From Glycomyces harbinensis (GTDB lineage: Bacteria > Actinomycetota > Actinomycetes > Mycobacteriales > Micromonosporaceae), in assembly GCF_900101745.1 (NCBI RefSeq), contig NZ_FNAD01000003.1, positions 124,001 to 188,000 of the forward strand: DNA of 64,000 nt. The letters run 5' to 3'. This document shows, one piece after another, positions 49,934-58,962 of the stretch. The notes beneath the pieces were generated by a model that did not search any database, was not told the DNA's origin, and saw only the letters and a list, made by a program, of their open reading frames with translations. The position numbers and the translations under genes are program-made. Positions within the stretch are counted from its first letter, which is position 1. Each line of letters opens with the position of its first letter.

Positions 49934-50887
49934 TCAGCCCGTGGGGGCCTGCTGGTCCGCGATGGTGGTGGCGATGCCGCCGGTGCACGTCGCGTTCGCT
50001 TCGGCGGTGTTGTCGGCGTTCTGGATGTAGAAGTCCAGGAACTCGTCGATCTTCGGGTCGTCGATCTCGTTCGTCTGGTACTGGACGCCCCAGGCCTGCA
50101 CGGAGACCGCCACGCCGAGGTCCTGGTACGGACTCATCAGCGAGTAGTCGCGGCCCTCGATCTTGCTCGCCAGCCGGTCGACGCCGTCGCCGTCCACGAG
50201 CGCCGCGTCGTACGTCAGCCACACGGCGCCGTGCTCCAGGGAGTGGACCGCGTTGCCGTCGATGATCGGCGCGTCGTAGACCGAGCCGGTGCAGGTCTGC
50301 CACTGGCTCAGGTGGTTGCCGCCGGCCGGCGGGGTGATCTCGTACTCGGGGACCGCGGTCGGGTCCTCGCCGTCGACGTGGGTCTGCTGCACGACCCAGG
50401 GGTTCTCGAGGTCCTCCTCGGTGATCTCCCCGTCGGAGATCGCCGCCTTGGCCTCGGTGACGTTGGCGTATTCGCCGTAGAAGTCGGTGATGCCCTCCGG
50501 CGGCTGGCTGCGGTCCCAGACGACGAAGATCGCTGCGCCGATCAGACCGAGCGCGACGACGCCGACGCCCGTGAAGGTCCAGATCAGGCCCCACGGCTTG
50601 GGCTGCTTCACCTGAACGGCGCGGCCCTTGCGTGCGGGAGTGGTCGTCGCGGAAGACTTGCCGGCGGGCTTGCGGTCCTTGCGAGCGGACGAGGTCGCCT
50701 TGGAGGACTTGGCCTGGACCTTCTCGGCCTCGGCCTTCTTGCCCTCGACCTTGGAGTCCTGGGACTTGGAGTCCGCGGACTTCTTGGCGTTGGACTTCAG
50801 GTCCTCTGACTTGTCGTCGCCCTTGACTGCGCCATTTCCAGAGCCCTTGCCGGCGCTCTTGGAGGCGGTTTGCTTCTTGGATGCCAT
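49934..50887 (-). CDS. DUF3105 membrane protein with Lys/Ser-rich N-terminus
   Basis: A 317-residue protein. Residues 1-95 are Lys/Ser/Ala-rich and cytoplasmic; one transmembrane helix (about 99-122); then the DUF3105 domain with its conserved PPAGGNHLSQWQTC, NAVHSLEHGAVWLTY and SLMSPY. The spaced His residues and cysteine pair suggest a metal site, an inference. A second DUF3105 gene is directly upstream at 51036. ATG 50887. Confidence 0.82.
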   Translation of the reverse strand: MASKKQTASKSAGKGSGNGAVKGDDKSEDLKSNAKKSADSKSQDSKVEGKKAEAEKVQAKSSKATSSARKDRKPAGKSSATTTPARKGRAVQVKQPKPWGLIWTFTGVGVVALGLIGAAIFVVWDRSQPPEGITDFYGEYANVTEAKAAISDGEITEEDLENPWVVQQTHVDGEDPTAVPEYEITPPAGGNHLSQWQTCTGSVYDAPIIDGNAVHSLEHGAVWLTYDAALVDGDGVDRLASKIEGRDYSLMSPYQDLGVAVSVQAWGVQYQTNEIDDPKIDEFLDFYIQNADNTAEANATCTGGIATTIADQQAPTG

Positions 50888-51035
50888 TTCGCGGAGAGTG
50901 CCTTATTCGTCGACGTCGGGATGAGTGCGGGCGGAGCCGAGGGGGCCCGGTGTGATTCTCGCTCGCGTACGCCACCTTACCCGGTCGTGCTGGGACGATT
51001 CCTTAGAGCGCGCCGCGAAACCACCGGTATGGCAC

Positions 51036-51728
51036 CTACGGCGCCGTTGCGGTGTTCCCGCCCGAGCAGGTCGCCATCGCCTCGGGGTTGAAACGCTCGT
51101 TGAGGATGTAGACGTCCAGGTACTCCTCGATCATCGCGTCGGCCGGGTCGTCGGTCTGGTAGCGGTTGCCCCAGGACTGGAGCGACACCGCCACGCCCTG
51201 CCCCGGATAGGGGCTCATCAGGCTGTAGTCGCGCCCCCCGATGAGCAGCGCCAGCGCGTCGACGTGCGCCTGGTCGACCAGCTCCGGGTCGTAGGTCAGC
51301 CACACCGCGCCGTGCTCCATCGAGTGGACGGCGTTGCCCTCCACCAGCGGCGCGTCGTAGACCGAGCCGTTGCACGTCTGCCACACGCTCAGGTGGTTCC
51401 CGCCCACCGGCGGGCTCAGCTCGTACTCGGGGTTCGTCCCGTCCCACCCCATGGCGGCGTCGACGTGCTCCTGCTGCGCCACGACCGGGTACTCCAATTC
51501 CTCGGCGGTGACGTCGCCCGCCTGGATCGCGGCCGTCACGGTGACGAAGTCGCCGTACTCGCCGTAGAAGCTCTCGACGCCCTCGAGCGGCGCCGGGGCC
51601 TCCGTCGACCCCTCGGCGGCGGCGGCGCCCTCCTCGGCCGCGTCATCCGCCGGCGAGGAGCACGCCGCGAGCGCGGCGAGGGCGAGGATCGGGGCGAGGG
51701 CGGTCCAGCGTTGGCGAAGCGGGCGCAT
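51036..51728 (-). CDS. DUF3105 lipoprotein, paralogue
   Basis: A 230-residue lipoprotein with lipobox LAAC (Cys23) and an Ala/Glu linker, then a DUF3105 domain closely similar to the neighbour (PPVGGNHLSVWQTC, NAVHSMEHGAVWLTY, SLMSPY). It lacks the long cytoplasmic region and the transmembrane helix of the other copy, so the two paralogues place the same domain outside by different anchors. Shares its short upstream region with divergent argS. Confidence 0.85.
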   Translation of the reverse strand: MRPLRQRWTALAPILALAALAACSSPADDAAEEGAAAAEGSTEAPAPLEGVESFYGEYGDFVTVTAAIQAGDVTAEELEYPVVAQQEHVDAAMGWDGTNPEYELSPPVGGNHLSVWQTCNGSVYDAPLVEGNAVHSMEHGAVWLTYDPELVDQAHVDALALLIGGRDYSLMSPYPGQGVAVSLQSWGNRYQTDDPADAMIEEYLDVYILNERFNPEAMATCSGGNTATAP

Positions 51729-51852
51729 GTTCGAGGCCTTCCGTAGAGGTTCCGAATGACAACCTACCTACTGAGCACATCTACATCTCGCAAGCTTCGA
51801 CGTGACTGGCCACAACGGTGTTTATCACTCGCGGGCGGCGAAGCGCGGCGTC

Positions 51853-51858
51853 TACGAT
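51853..51858 (+). promoter_or_regulatory. -10 element of leaderless argS
   Basis: TACGAT is followed by six bases and then GTG 51865. There is no ribosome site, so the transcript probably starts at the GTG. Confidence 0.6.
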
Positions 51859-51864
51859 TACCGG

Positions 51865-53517
51865 GTGACTCCTGAGACGCTCGCAGAGAAAGTGCTGTCC
51901 GCCGCACGCGCCGCCTTCGAGGCCCTCGGCCTCGACGCCGCCGTGCTGCCCGCCCATACGGCGGTCGAGCGACCCAGGGACCCCAAGCACGGCGACTACG
52001 CCTCCAACATCGCGCTCCAGTCGGCCAAGAAGGCCGGGACGAACCCGCGGGCGCTGGCGGAGCAGATCGCCCGCAACCTCGCGGCGACCGACGGCGTCGC
52101 CAAGGTCGACATCGCCGGCCCGGGCTTCCTCAACATCACCCTGGACGCGGCCGCCGCGGGCGAGATCGCCGGGAAGATCGTCGCCGCCGGACCCGTCTAC
52201 GGCGACAACGGGTCGATGGCCGGGCACCACATCAACCTGGAGTTCGTGTCCGCGAACCCGACCGGGCCGGTCCACGTCGGCGGCACCCGCTGGGCCGCCG
52301 TGGGCGACGCGCTGGCACGGGTCATGCGCTCTTCCGGCGCGAAGGTCACCGCCGAGTACTACTTCAACGACGCCGGCGTGCAGATCTCCAACTTCGCCGC
52401 CTCGCTGCTCGCCAGCGCGAAGGGCGAGCCGACCCCCGAGAACGGCTACGGCGGCGAGTACATCGGCGAGATCGCCCAGCAAGTGCTCCAGCAGCGCCCC
52501 GACGCGCTCGAATCCGAGGACCCGAAAGAGGTCTTCCGGGAGATCGGCGTCGGGCTCATGTTCGACGAGATCAAGGCGGACCTCGGCAACTTCGGCACGC
52601 ACTTCGACGTGTACTTCAACGAAAAAGACCTGCACGACAAGGGCGAGCTCGACGCCGCCTTGGCGCGCCTCGACCAGCAGGGCCATATCTTCGAGTCCGA
52701 AGGCGCGGTATTCCTGCGCACCACCACCTTCGGCGACGACAAGGACCGGGCGCTCAAGAAGTCGAACGGCGAATGGACCTACTTCGCCGCCGACTGCGCC
52801 TACTACCTCGACAAGCGCGACCGCGGCTTCGACAAGCTCGTGCTCATGCTCGGCGCCGACCACCACGGCTACATCGGTCGGATGCAGGCCATGAGTCAGG
52901 CCTTCGGCGACAAGCCGGGCACGCTCGAGATCCTCATCGGCCAGATGGTGAACCTGCTCAAGGACGGCCAGCCCGTCCGCATGGCCAAGCGCTACGGCAA
53001 CGTCATCACCCTCAACGACATCGTGGAGGCCATCGGCGTCGACGCCGCCCGGTACGTGCTCGCGCGCTACTCCTCGGACTCGACGATCGACATCGACATC
53101 GACCTGTGGACCAAGCACGGGAACGACAACCCGGTCTACTACGTGCAGTACGCGCATTCTCGGACCTGCGGCATCGCTCGGAACGCCGCCGACCGCGGCG
53201 TCGAGCGCGGTGACGGCTACGACGCCGCGCTGCTGAACCAGCCCCAGGAGACCGGCCTGCTCAAGGTCCTCGCGGAGTTCCCGTCCGTGGTCGCCACCGC
53301 CGCCGAACTGCGCGAGCCGCACCGCATCGCCCGGTACGCGGAGGAGCTGGCCGCCGCCTGGCACCGGTTCCAGAACGCCGGCCTCCGCATCCTTCCGTAC
53401 CCCGATGAGGAAACCACGCCCGTGCACGTCGCCCGCCTCTGGCTCACCGACGCCACCCGCGTCGTGCTCGCCAACGCGCTCGGCCTGCTCGGCGTCTCGG
53501 CCCCGGAGCGTATGTAA
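51865..53517 (+). CDS. argS: arginyl-tRNA synthetase
   Basis: A 550-residue class I synthetase charging tRNA-Arg. N-terminal tRNA-recognition domain (about 1-110), the HIGH signature as HVGG in SANPTGPVHVGGTRW, the KMSKS-equivalent MAKRYGN, and a C-terminal anticodon-binding helical domain. LMLGADHHGYIGRM is also typical. GTG 51865 is preferred (VTPETLAEKV) and apparently leaderless. Stop overlaps lysA by TAATG. Confidence 0.95.
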   Translation: MTPETLAEKVLSAARAAFEALGLDAAVLPAHTAVERPRDPKHGDYASNIALQSAKKAGTNPRALAEQIARNLAATDGVAKVDIAGPGFLNITLDAAAAGEIAGKIVAAGPVYGDNGSMAGHHINLEFVSANPTGPVHVGGTRWAAVGDALARVMRSSGAKVTAEYYFNDAGVQISNFAASLLASAKGEPTPENGYGGEYIGEIAQQVLQQRPDALESEDPKEVFREIGVGLMFDEIKADLGNFGTHFDVYFNEKDLHDKGELDAALARLDQQGHIFESEGAVFLRTTTFGDDKDRALKKSNGEWTYFAADCAYYLDKRDRGFDKLVLMLGADHHGYIGRMQAMSQAFGDKPGTLEILIGQMVNLLKDGQPVRMAKRYGNVITLNDIVEAIGVDAARYVLARYSSDSTIDIDIDLWTKHGNDNPVYYVQYAHSRTCGIARNAADRGVERGDGYDAALLNQPQETGLLKVLAEFPSVVATAAELREPHRIARYAEELAAAWHRFQNAGLRILPYPDEETTPVHVARLWLTDATRVVLANALGLLGVSAPERM

Positions 53518-54908
53518 TGTCCCACGAAGCCGGTGCCCTGCACGGCGACTTCGCCTCCCTGCGCCCGTCCTGGCTCGGCGTGCCCGAGGACGTCAACGCC
53601 CTGGTCCCCGACCTGTGGCCCGCCAACGTCGAACGCGCCGCCGGCACGCTCCACATCGGCGGCCTCTCGGTCGAGAAGCTCGCCGCCGAGTTCGGCACGC
53701 CCGCGTACGTGTTCGACGAGGACGACTTCCGCGCCCGCTGCCGCGCCTGGACCGAGGCCTTCGAGGGCGCCGACGTGTTCTACGCCGCCAAGGCCTTCTG
53801 CTCCAAGGCCGTGCTCCGCGCCGCCGCCGAAGAGGGACTCTCCGTCGACGTCTGCACCGCCGGGGAGATCGCCGTGGCCCTCGCGGCCGGGCTCGACCCG
53901 GCCCGCCTGGGACTGCACGGCAACAACAAGTCGCTCGCCGAACTCCACCAGGCCGTCGAGATCGGCATCGGCCGCATCGTCGTCGACTCCCTGCAGGAGA
54001 TCGAGCGCCTCGACACGATCGCCGGGGAACTCGGCAGGCGCCCCATGGTGATGGTTCGCGTCAACGTCGGCGTCGAGGCCCACACCCACGAGTACATCGC
54101 GACCGCGCACGAGGACCAGAAGTTCGGCTTCTCGCTCGCCGACGGCGACGCCTACGAGGCCGCCCGCCGCGTGGCCCACGCCGACAACCTCGAACTCCTG
54201 GGACTGCACTCGCACATCGGCTCCCAGATCTTCGACACCGCCGCGTTCGAGGTCTCCGCCGCCCGCGTCGCCCGCCTCCACGCCCAGCTCCAGACCGACC
54301 TCGACATCACGCTCGCCGAACTCGACCTCGGCGGCGGCTTCGGCATGGCCTACACGACCCAGGACGACCCGCAGCCGCCCGCGGTCATCGCCGCCGCGCT
54401 GCGCCGGATCGTCGACCGCGAGTGCGCCGCCGCCAGCATCGACGTCCCGCGCCTGTCCATCGAGCCAGGGCGCAGCATCGTCGGACCGTCGACGTTCACC
54501 CTCTACGAGGTCGGCACGGTCAAGCCCGTGACGCTGTCTGCGGGCGCCTCGCGCCTGTACGTCTCGGTCGACGGCGGCATCAGCGACAACATCCGCACGG
54601 CGCTCTACGACGCGACCTACTCCGCGACGCTCGCCTCGCGATCGTCCACTGCGACGCCCGCGCTCGCCCGAGTAGTGGGAAAGCATTGCGAATCCGGCGA
54701 CATTGTTGTTAAAGATGAGTTCCTGCCGGCCGACATCGCGCCGGGAGACCTGATCGCGGTCCCTGGAACCGGCGCCTACTGCCGCTCCATGGGCTCGAAC
54801 TACAACCACGTGCCCCGCCCGCCGGTCGTCGCCGTCCGCAACGGCGAGGCGCGGGTGATCCTGGCCCGGGAGACCGTCGAGGATCTGCTTCGACTCGACC
54901 TGGGCTAG
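53517..54908 (+). CDS. lysA: diaminopimelate decarboxylase
   Basis: A 463-residue PLP enzyme making L-lysine from meso-DAP. The Schiff-base lysine is in VFYAAKAFCSKAV (about residue 85); HSHIGSQI, GGGFGMAY and EPGRSIVG form the PLP-phosphate site; CESGDI contributes the active-site Cys from the partner. Coupled to argS by one base. Lysine and threonine genes share this transcript direction. Confidence 0.95.
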   Translation: MSHEAGALHGDFASLRPSWLGVPEDVNALVPDLWPANVERAAGTLHIGGLSVEKLAAEFGTPAYVFDEDDFRARCRAWTEAFEGADVFYAAKAFCSKAVLRAAAEEGLSVDVCTAGEIAVALAAGLDPARLGLHGNNKSLAELHQAVEIGIGRIVVDSLQEIERLDTIAGELGRRPMVMVRVNVGVEAHTHEYIATAHEDQKFGFSLADGDAYEAARRVAHADNLELLGLHSHIGSQIFDTAAFEVSAARVARLHAQLQTDLDITLAELDLGGGFGMAYTTQDDPQPPAVIAAALRRIVDRECAAASIDVPRLSIEPGRSIVGPSTFTLYEVGTVKPVTLSAGASRLYVSVDGGISDNIRTALYDATYSATLASRSSTATPALARVVGKHCESGDIVVKDEFLPADIAPGDLIAVPGTGAYCRSMGSNYNHVPRPPVVAVRNGEARVILARETVEDLLRLDLG

Positions 54909-54945
54909 CCACGCGGCCTTCACCATCGGAAAGAGGACACCAGCG

Positions 54946-56223
54946 ATGAAACTCGCGCTACTCGGATGCGGCACCGTCGGCAGTGAAGTCGTGCGCCTCA
55001 TGCGAACGCGCGGGGAGGAGCTGGCGGCCCGGGTGGGCGAGCCGGTCGAGATCGTCGGGATCGCGGTCCGCCGCATCGACCGCGACCGCTCGCACCTGCC
55101 GGTGGACGAGTCCCTGTTCACCACCGACGCGCTGGGCCTGGTCAAGCGCGACGACGTGGACATCGTGGTCGAGGTCGCCGGCGGCATCGAGCCCGCCCGC
55201 ACCTGGATCCTGACCGCGCTCGGCCAGGGCAAGTCGGTCGTGACCGCGAACAAGGCCCTGCTCGCCGAGGACGGCCCGGCCCTGGCCGCCGCCGCCAAGG
55301 ACGGCGGCGCGGACCTGTACTACGAGGCCTCCGCCGCCGCGGCGATCCCGCTCATGCGCCCGCTGCGCGAGTCGCTCCACGGCGACAAGATCAACCGCGT
55401 GCTCGGCATCGTCAACGGCACCACCAACTTCATCTGCACCGCGATGAGCACGAAGGGCACCTCCTTCGAGGAGGCCCTCGCGGAGGCCACCGACCTCGGC
55501 TACGCCGAGGCCGACCCGACCGCCGACGTGGACAACTACGACGCGGCCGCGAAGGCCGCGCTCATCGCCTCGCTCGCCTTCCACACGCACGTGGACCTCA
55601 AGGACGTCTACCGCGAGCCGCTGCGCGGCATCTCCGCGACCGACATCGCCTCCGCCGCGGCCGAGGGCCGCGTCGTCAAGCCGCTGTGCATCGCCACCCG
55701 GGAGGCCGACGGCGTGTCCGTGCGCGTCCACCCGGCGATGATCCCGGCCACCCATCCACTCGCGAACGTCAACGGCGCCTACAACGCCGTGTTCGTCGAG
55801 GCCGAGTCCGCCGGCCGCCTCATGTTCTACGGGGCGGGAGCCGGCGGCACCGAGACCGCCTCGGCCGTGCTCGGCGATATCGTGGCCGTGGCGCGCAACA
55901 AGCGCGGCGGGATCACCGCCTTCCCGCCCGAGGCCGCCTACTCGGACCTGCCGGTGAAACCCATCGGCGAGGCCCGCACCCGCTACCACGTCAGCCTTGA
56001 CGTCGTCGACGAGCCCGGCGTGCTCGCGCGAGTGGCGGCCACCTTCGCCCACCACGGCGTCAGCCTCGCCACCGTCCACCAGTCCGGCCGGGGCGACGAC
56101 GCCCAGCTGGTGGTGGTCACCCACACGGCCGCCGACAAGCAGCTGTCGGACACCGTGAAGGAACTGACGCAACTGACCTCGGTGCACCAAGTCACCAGCG
56201 TCATGCGCGTCGAAGGAGAGTAA
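54946..56223 (+). CDS. hom: homoserine dehydrogenase
   Basis: A 425-residue enzyme reducing aspartate semialdehyde to homoserine. Rossmann motif [11 protein letters not shown] (4-14), [30 protein letters not shown] (catalytic Asp/Lys region) and a C-terminal ACT domain (about 345-420: [28 protein letters not shown]) that usually gives threonine feedback inhibition. ATG 54946 with AGAGGA upstream. Followed eight bases later by thrC. Confidence 0.95.
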   Translation: MKLALLGCGTVGSEVVRLMRTRGEELAARVGEPVEIVGIAVRRIDRDRSHLPVDESLFTTDALGLVKRDDVDIVVEVAGGIEPARTWILTALGQGKSVVTANKALLAEDGPALAAAAKDGGADLYYEASAAAAIPLMRPLRESLHGDKINRVLGIVNGTTNFICTAMSTKGTSFEEALAEATDLGYAEADPTADVDNYDAAAKAALIASLAFHTHVDLKDVYREPLRGISATDIASAAAEGRVVKPLCIATREADGVSVRVHPAMIPATHPLANVNGAYNAVFVEAESAGRLMFYGAGAGGTETASAVLGDIVAVARNKRGGITAFPPEAAYSDLPVKPIGEARTRYHVSLDVVDEPGVLARVAATFAHHGVSLATVHQSGRGDDAQLVVVTHTAADKQLSDTVKELTQLTSVHQVTSVMRVEGE

Positions 56224-56230
56224 GGACACG

Positions 56231-57334
56231 ATGTCCGAACCTGCCATGCCGGTTTACGGCTCGCAAGCGTCGCCGAGCGGGCGACAGGGGTGGCGCGGCC
56301 TCATCGAGGAATTCCGCGACCGGCTCCCGGTCACCGACGCCACCCCCGTAGTGACCCTCCAGGAGGGCGGCACGCCGCTGCTGCCCGCCCCGACGCTGTC
56401 GGCGAAGACCGGCTGCGACGTCTACCTCAAGATCGAGGGCCTCAACCCGACCGGCTCGTTCAAGGACCGCGGCATGACGCTCGCGGTCTCCAAGGCGGTC
56501 GAGGACGGCTCGAAGGCCGTCATCTGCGCCTCCACCGGCAACACCTCCGCGTCGGCCGCGGCCTACGCGGCCCGCGCCGGGATCACCTGCGCGGTGCTCA
56601 TCCCGGCCGGGAAGATCGCGCTCGGCAAGCTCGCCCAGGCCCTCGTGCACGGCGCGAAGGTCCTCCAGGTCGACGGCAACTTCGACGACTGCCTCACCAT
56701 CGCCGACAAGCTCGCGATCGAGTACCCGGTGACGCTCGTCAACCACCTGAACTACAACCGCATCCTCGGGCAGAAGACCGCCGCGTACGAGGTCGTGCAG
56801 GTCCTCGGCGACGCCCCCGACATCCACTGCCTCCCGGTCGGCAACGCGGGCAACATCACCGCCTACTGGCTCGGCTACAACGAGGACCACCAGGCGGGCG
56901 CCGCCACGAAGCTGCCGCGGATGCTCGGCGTCCAGGCCGCCGGCTCGGCCCCGATCGTCGACGGCCGCGTCGTGGAGCACCCGCAGACGATCGCCACCGC
57001 GATCCGCATCGGCAACCCCGCCTCCTGGACCAAGGCGCTCGACGCCAAGAAGGAGTCGAACGGCGACATCATCGCCGCCACCGACCGCGAGATCCACGCC
57101 GCCTACATGCTCCTGGCCCGGTCCGAAGGGGTGTTCGTGGAACTCGCCTCGGCCGCCTCGGTGGCCGGCCTGCTCAAACAGGCCGAAGCCGGCTGGGTCG
57201 AAAGAGGACAGACGATCGTCTGCACCGTCACCGGCAACGGGCTCAAGGACCCCGACTGGGCCGTCTCCACCGCCCCGCAGCCGCACACCGTCCCGGTGGA
57301 CGTGCTCAAGACCGCCACGGCCCTGGGGCTGTGA
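56231..57334 (+). CDS. thrC: threonine synthase
   Basis: A 367-residue fold-II PLP enzyme converting phosphohomoserine to threonine. PLP lysine in [10 protein letters not shown] (about 75-84), [17 protein letters not shown], the phosphate loop [13 protein letters not shown] and C-terminal [10 protein letters not shown]. It is the short actinobacterial type. GTAAGGA precedes ATG 56231. Confidence 0.95.
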   Translation: MSEPAMPVYGSQASPSGRQGWRGLIEEFRDRLPVTDATPVVTLQEGGTPLLPAPTLSAKTGCDVYLKIEGLNPTGSFKDRGMTLAVSKAVEDGSKAVICASTGNTSASAAAYAARAGITCAVLIPAGKIALGKLAQALVHGAKVLQVDGNFDDCLTIADKLAIEYPVTLVNHLNYNRILGQKTAAYEVVQVLGDAPDIHCLPVGNAGNITAYWLGYNEDHQAGAATKLPRMLGVQAAGSAPIVDGRVVEHPQTIATAIRIGNPASWTKALDAKKESNGDIIAATDREIHAAYMLLARSEGVFVELASAASVAGLLKQAEAGWVERGQTIVCTVTGNGLKDPDWAVSTAPQPHTVPVDVLKTATALGL

Positions 57335-57372
57335 TGGGGGAGCGAAGCGACCAGCGGCGGGAGGGCGGGCCC

Positions 57373-57432
57373 GTGACGGCGAGCGGAGCGATCACCCGTT
57401 CGGGTGGATCCGGTCGACGGGCGGGCCGCTAG
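57373..57432 (+). other. possible 19-codon leader ORF before/within the thrB start
   Basis: GTG 57373 with GGGAGG about nine bases upstream opens a 19-residue frame (MTASGAITRSGGSGRRAGR) ending TAG at 57430-57432, two bases before an in-frame TTG of thrB (57434). It has no Thr/Ile run, so it is not a classical attenuator; translational coupling is possible. Confidence 0.3.
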
Positions 57433-58369
57433 CTTGGGCGCCTTCGCTGTGCACAATTACAGCTCCGCAAGCGTCGCCGAGAGCGGCCCGCGCGCGACGG
57501 TCCGCGTCCCGGCCACCTCCGCGAACCTCGGGCCGGGCTTCGACTCGCTCGGCCTCGCCCTCGACCTCTGCGACGAGGTCACGGCCGTCGCCACCAGCGG
57601 CACCGCCGTCACCGTCGAGGTCCAGGGCGAAGGCGAGGGCACCGTTGCGCTGGACGAGCGCCACCTCGTCGCCGCCACCATGCTGCGCACCTTCAAGCAC
57701 CTGGACCTCGCGGCCCCGGGCCTGAAGATCCGCTGCCGCAACCGCATCCCGCACGCGCGCGGCCTCGGCTCGTCCTCCGCGGCGATCGTGGCGGGGATCA
57801 TACTGGCCGACGCGCTCGCCGGAGCGGGCCTGACCCGCTCCGAGAAGCTCGTCCTCGCCAGTGAGATCGAGGGCCACCCCGACAACGTGGCCCCGTGCCT
57901 GCTCGGCGGCTTCACCATCGCCTACTCCACTGGGGACGGAGCGAGGGCCCTCAGTCTCGATCCCTCGCCGCGCGTGCACCCGTGGGTGTTCGTCCCGCAG
58001 GTCAAGGGCCTGACGGCGGTCGCCCGAGCGGCGCTGCCCGAGAAGGTCCCGCACGCCGACGCGGTCTTCAACCTGTCGCGCGCCGCCCTGCTGGTGGCCG
58101 CGATCTCGCGCCAGCCCTCGCGGCTCTTCGACGCCACGGACGACCGGCTCCACCAGTCGTACCGGGCCAAGGGAATGCCCGAGAGCGCGCAGCTGTTGAA
58201 AGACCTGCGTACCGCCGGGGTCGCCGCGGCGATCTCGGGCGCGGGACCGACCGTGCTGGCACTGACCGTCGACGACAAAGGCGTTCCCGAGGCCCCTGAG
58301 GGCTTCGCGGTTATGCGTTTGGACGTAGCGGACGGAGCCGCGCAGGTTGCGACCTCACAAAACGAGTGA
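57404..58369 (+). CDS. thrB: homoserine kinase
   Basis: A GHMP-family kinase phosphorylating homoserine. Substrate motif VRVPATSANLGPGFDSLGLAL, ATP loop IPHARGLGSSSAAIVAG and C-terminal ISGAGPTVLAL are intact. The start is uncertain: GTG 57404 gives 321 residues, TTG 57434 or GTG 57449 give 311 or 306; none has a convincing ribosome site of its own. The conserved fold begins at about residue 30 of the longest version, so all candidates retain it. Confidence 0.92.
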   Translation: MDPVDGRAASLGAFAVHNYSSASVAESGPRATVRVPATSANLGPGFDSLGLALDLCDEVTAVATSGTAVTVEVQGEGEGTVALDERHLVAATMLRTFKHLDLAAPGLKIRCRNRIPHARGLGSSSAAIVAGIILADALAGAGLTRSEKLVLASEIEGHPDNVAPCLLGGFTIAYSTGDGARALSLDPSPRVHPWVFVPQVKGLTAVARAALPEKVPHADAVFNLSRAALLVAAISRQPSRLFDATDDRLHQSYRAKGMPESAQLLKDLRTAGVAAAISGAGPTVLALTVDDKGVPEAPEGFAVMRLDVADGAAQVATSQNE

Positions 58370-58962
58370 TCTTCGGGTCCGTTGTTGTCACTGGGAAGAG
58401 TGCGCTACTATTCCAACTAGACGACCACCCGGTGTCGTGACTGCTCGAAGCCTTGCTTATGCTTGTAGTCACAACAGCTGCGGCGCATCCAGCGCACGCC
58501 TGATCTCTTGTTTGGGTCATCACCCTCAACCATGGATTTGTGACTTTGCGTAGCTCCAGCGTGACTTGGCACAGTTTCGACGAAGGAACAGCCTCTGTCC
58601 GCATTTGGCCCCGAGTTCAAGGCTCGGAGCGGATCGCAATGGAGTGGACCGCAACCAGCGAGGATCGTCTTCAGCGGGAATCGGGACCACCACGTGTCTC
58701 ACCGTGCACCGTCATTCATCGCGAGCTGGTCGGTCGCAAGCCCAGAGGCGTCGCCTCGATCAGGACAGTCTGCTCAGCGGACAGCCCAGGGGTGTTGAAC
58801 CCAGTGTCAACTGTCGTCTCCCATCCGCCGCAATCGGCCACGCAGGCCCTTGGGCGGCAGAGGCGATGGCGGGACGCAGACCAGAACATCGGCATTGCGG
58901 CTATTTGAAAGACGCGGAAACTCCTCGAATTCACTTCGAAGTTCCGCCAGGGAAGGAATCCA
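58370..58962 (+). other. long leader region of rho
   Basis: 593 bp with visibly lower GC than the flanking genes and no convincing gene. A promoter at 58382-58411 would give a ~545-nt 5' UTR. Within it, GTGACT and AGTCAC near 58439 and 58468 can pair around a CTTGCTTATGCTTG loop. The open frame 58540-58908 has no ribosome site and no codon bias. Long leaders allow Rho to limit its own synthesis, which is known for E. coli rho. Confidence 0.6.
58382..58411 (+). promoter_or_regulatory. rho promoter
   Basis: -35 TTGTTG (58382-58387) and -10 TACTAT (58406-58411), spacing 18 bp, located 13 bp after the thrB stop. The best sigma-70-type promoter I see in this part of the window. Confidence 0.65.

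Noticed and set aside
58540-58908. 122-residue frame in the rho leader
   Set aside because: No ribosome site, no third-position GC bias, no recognisable family; better explained as noncoding leader.
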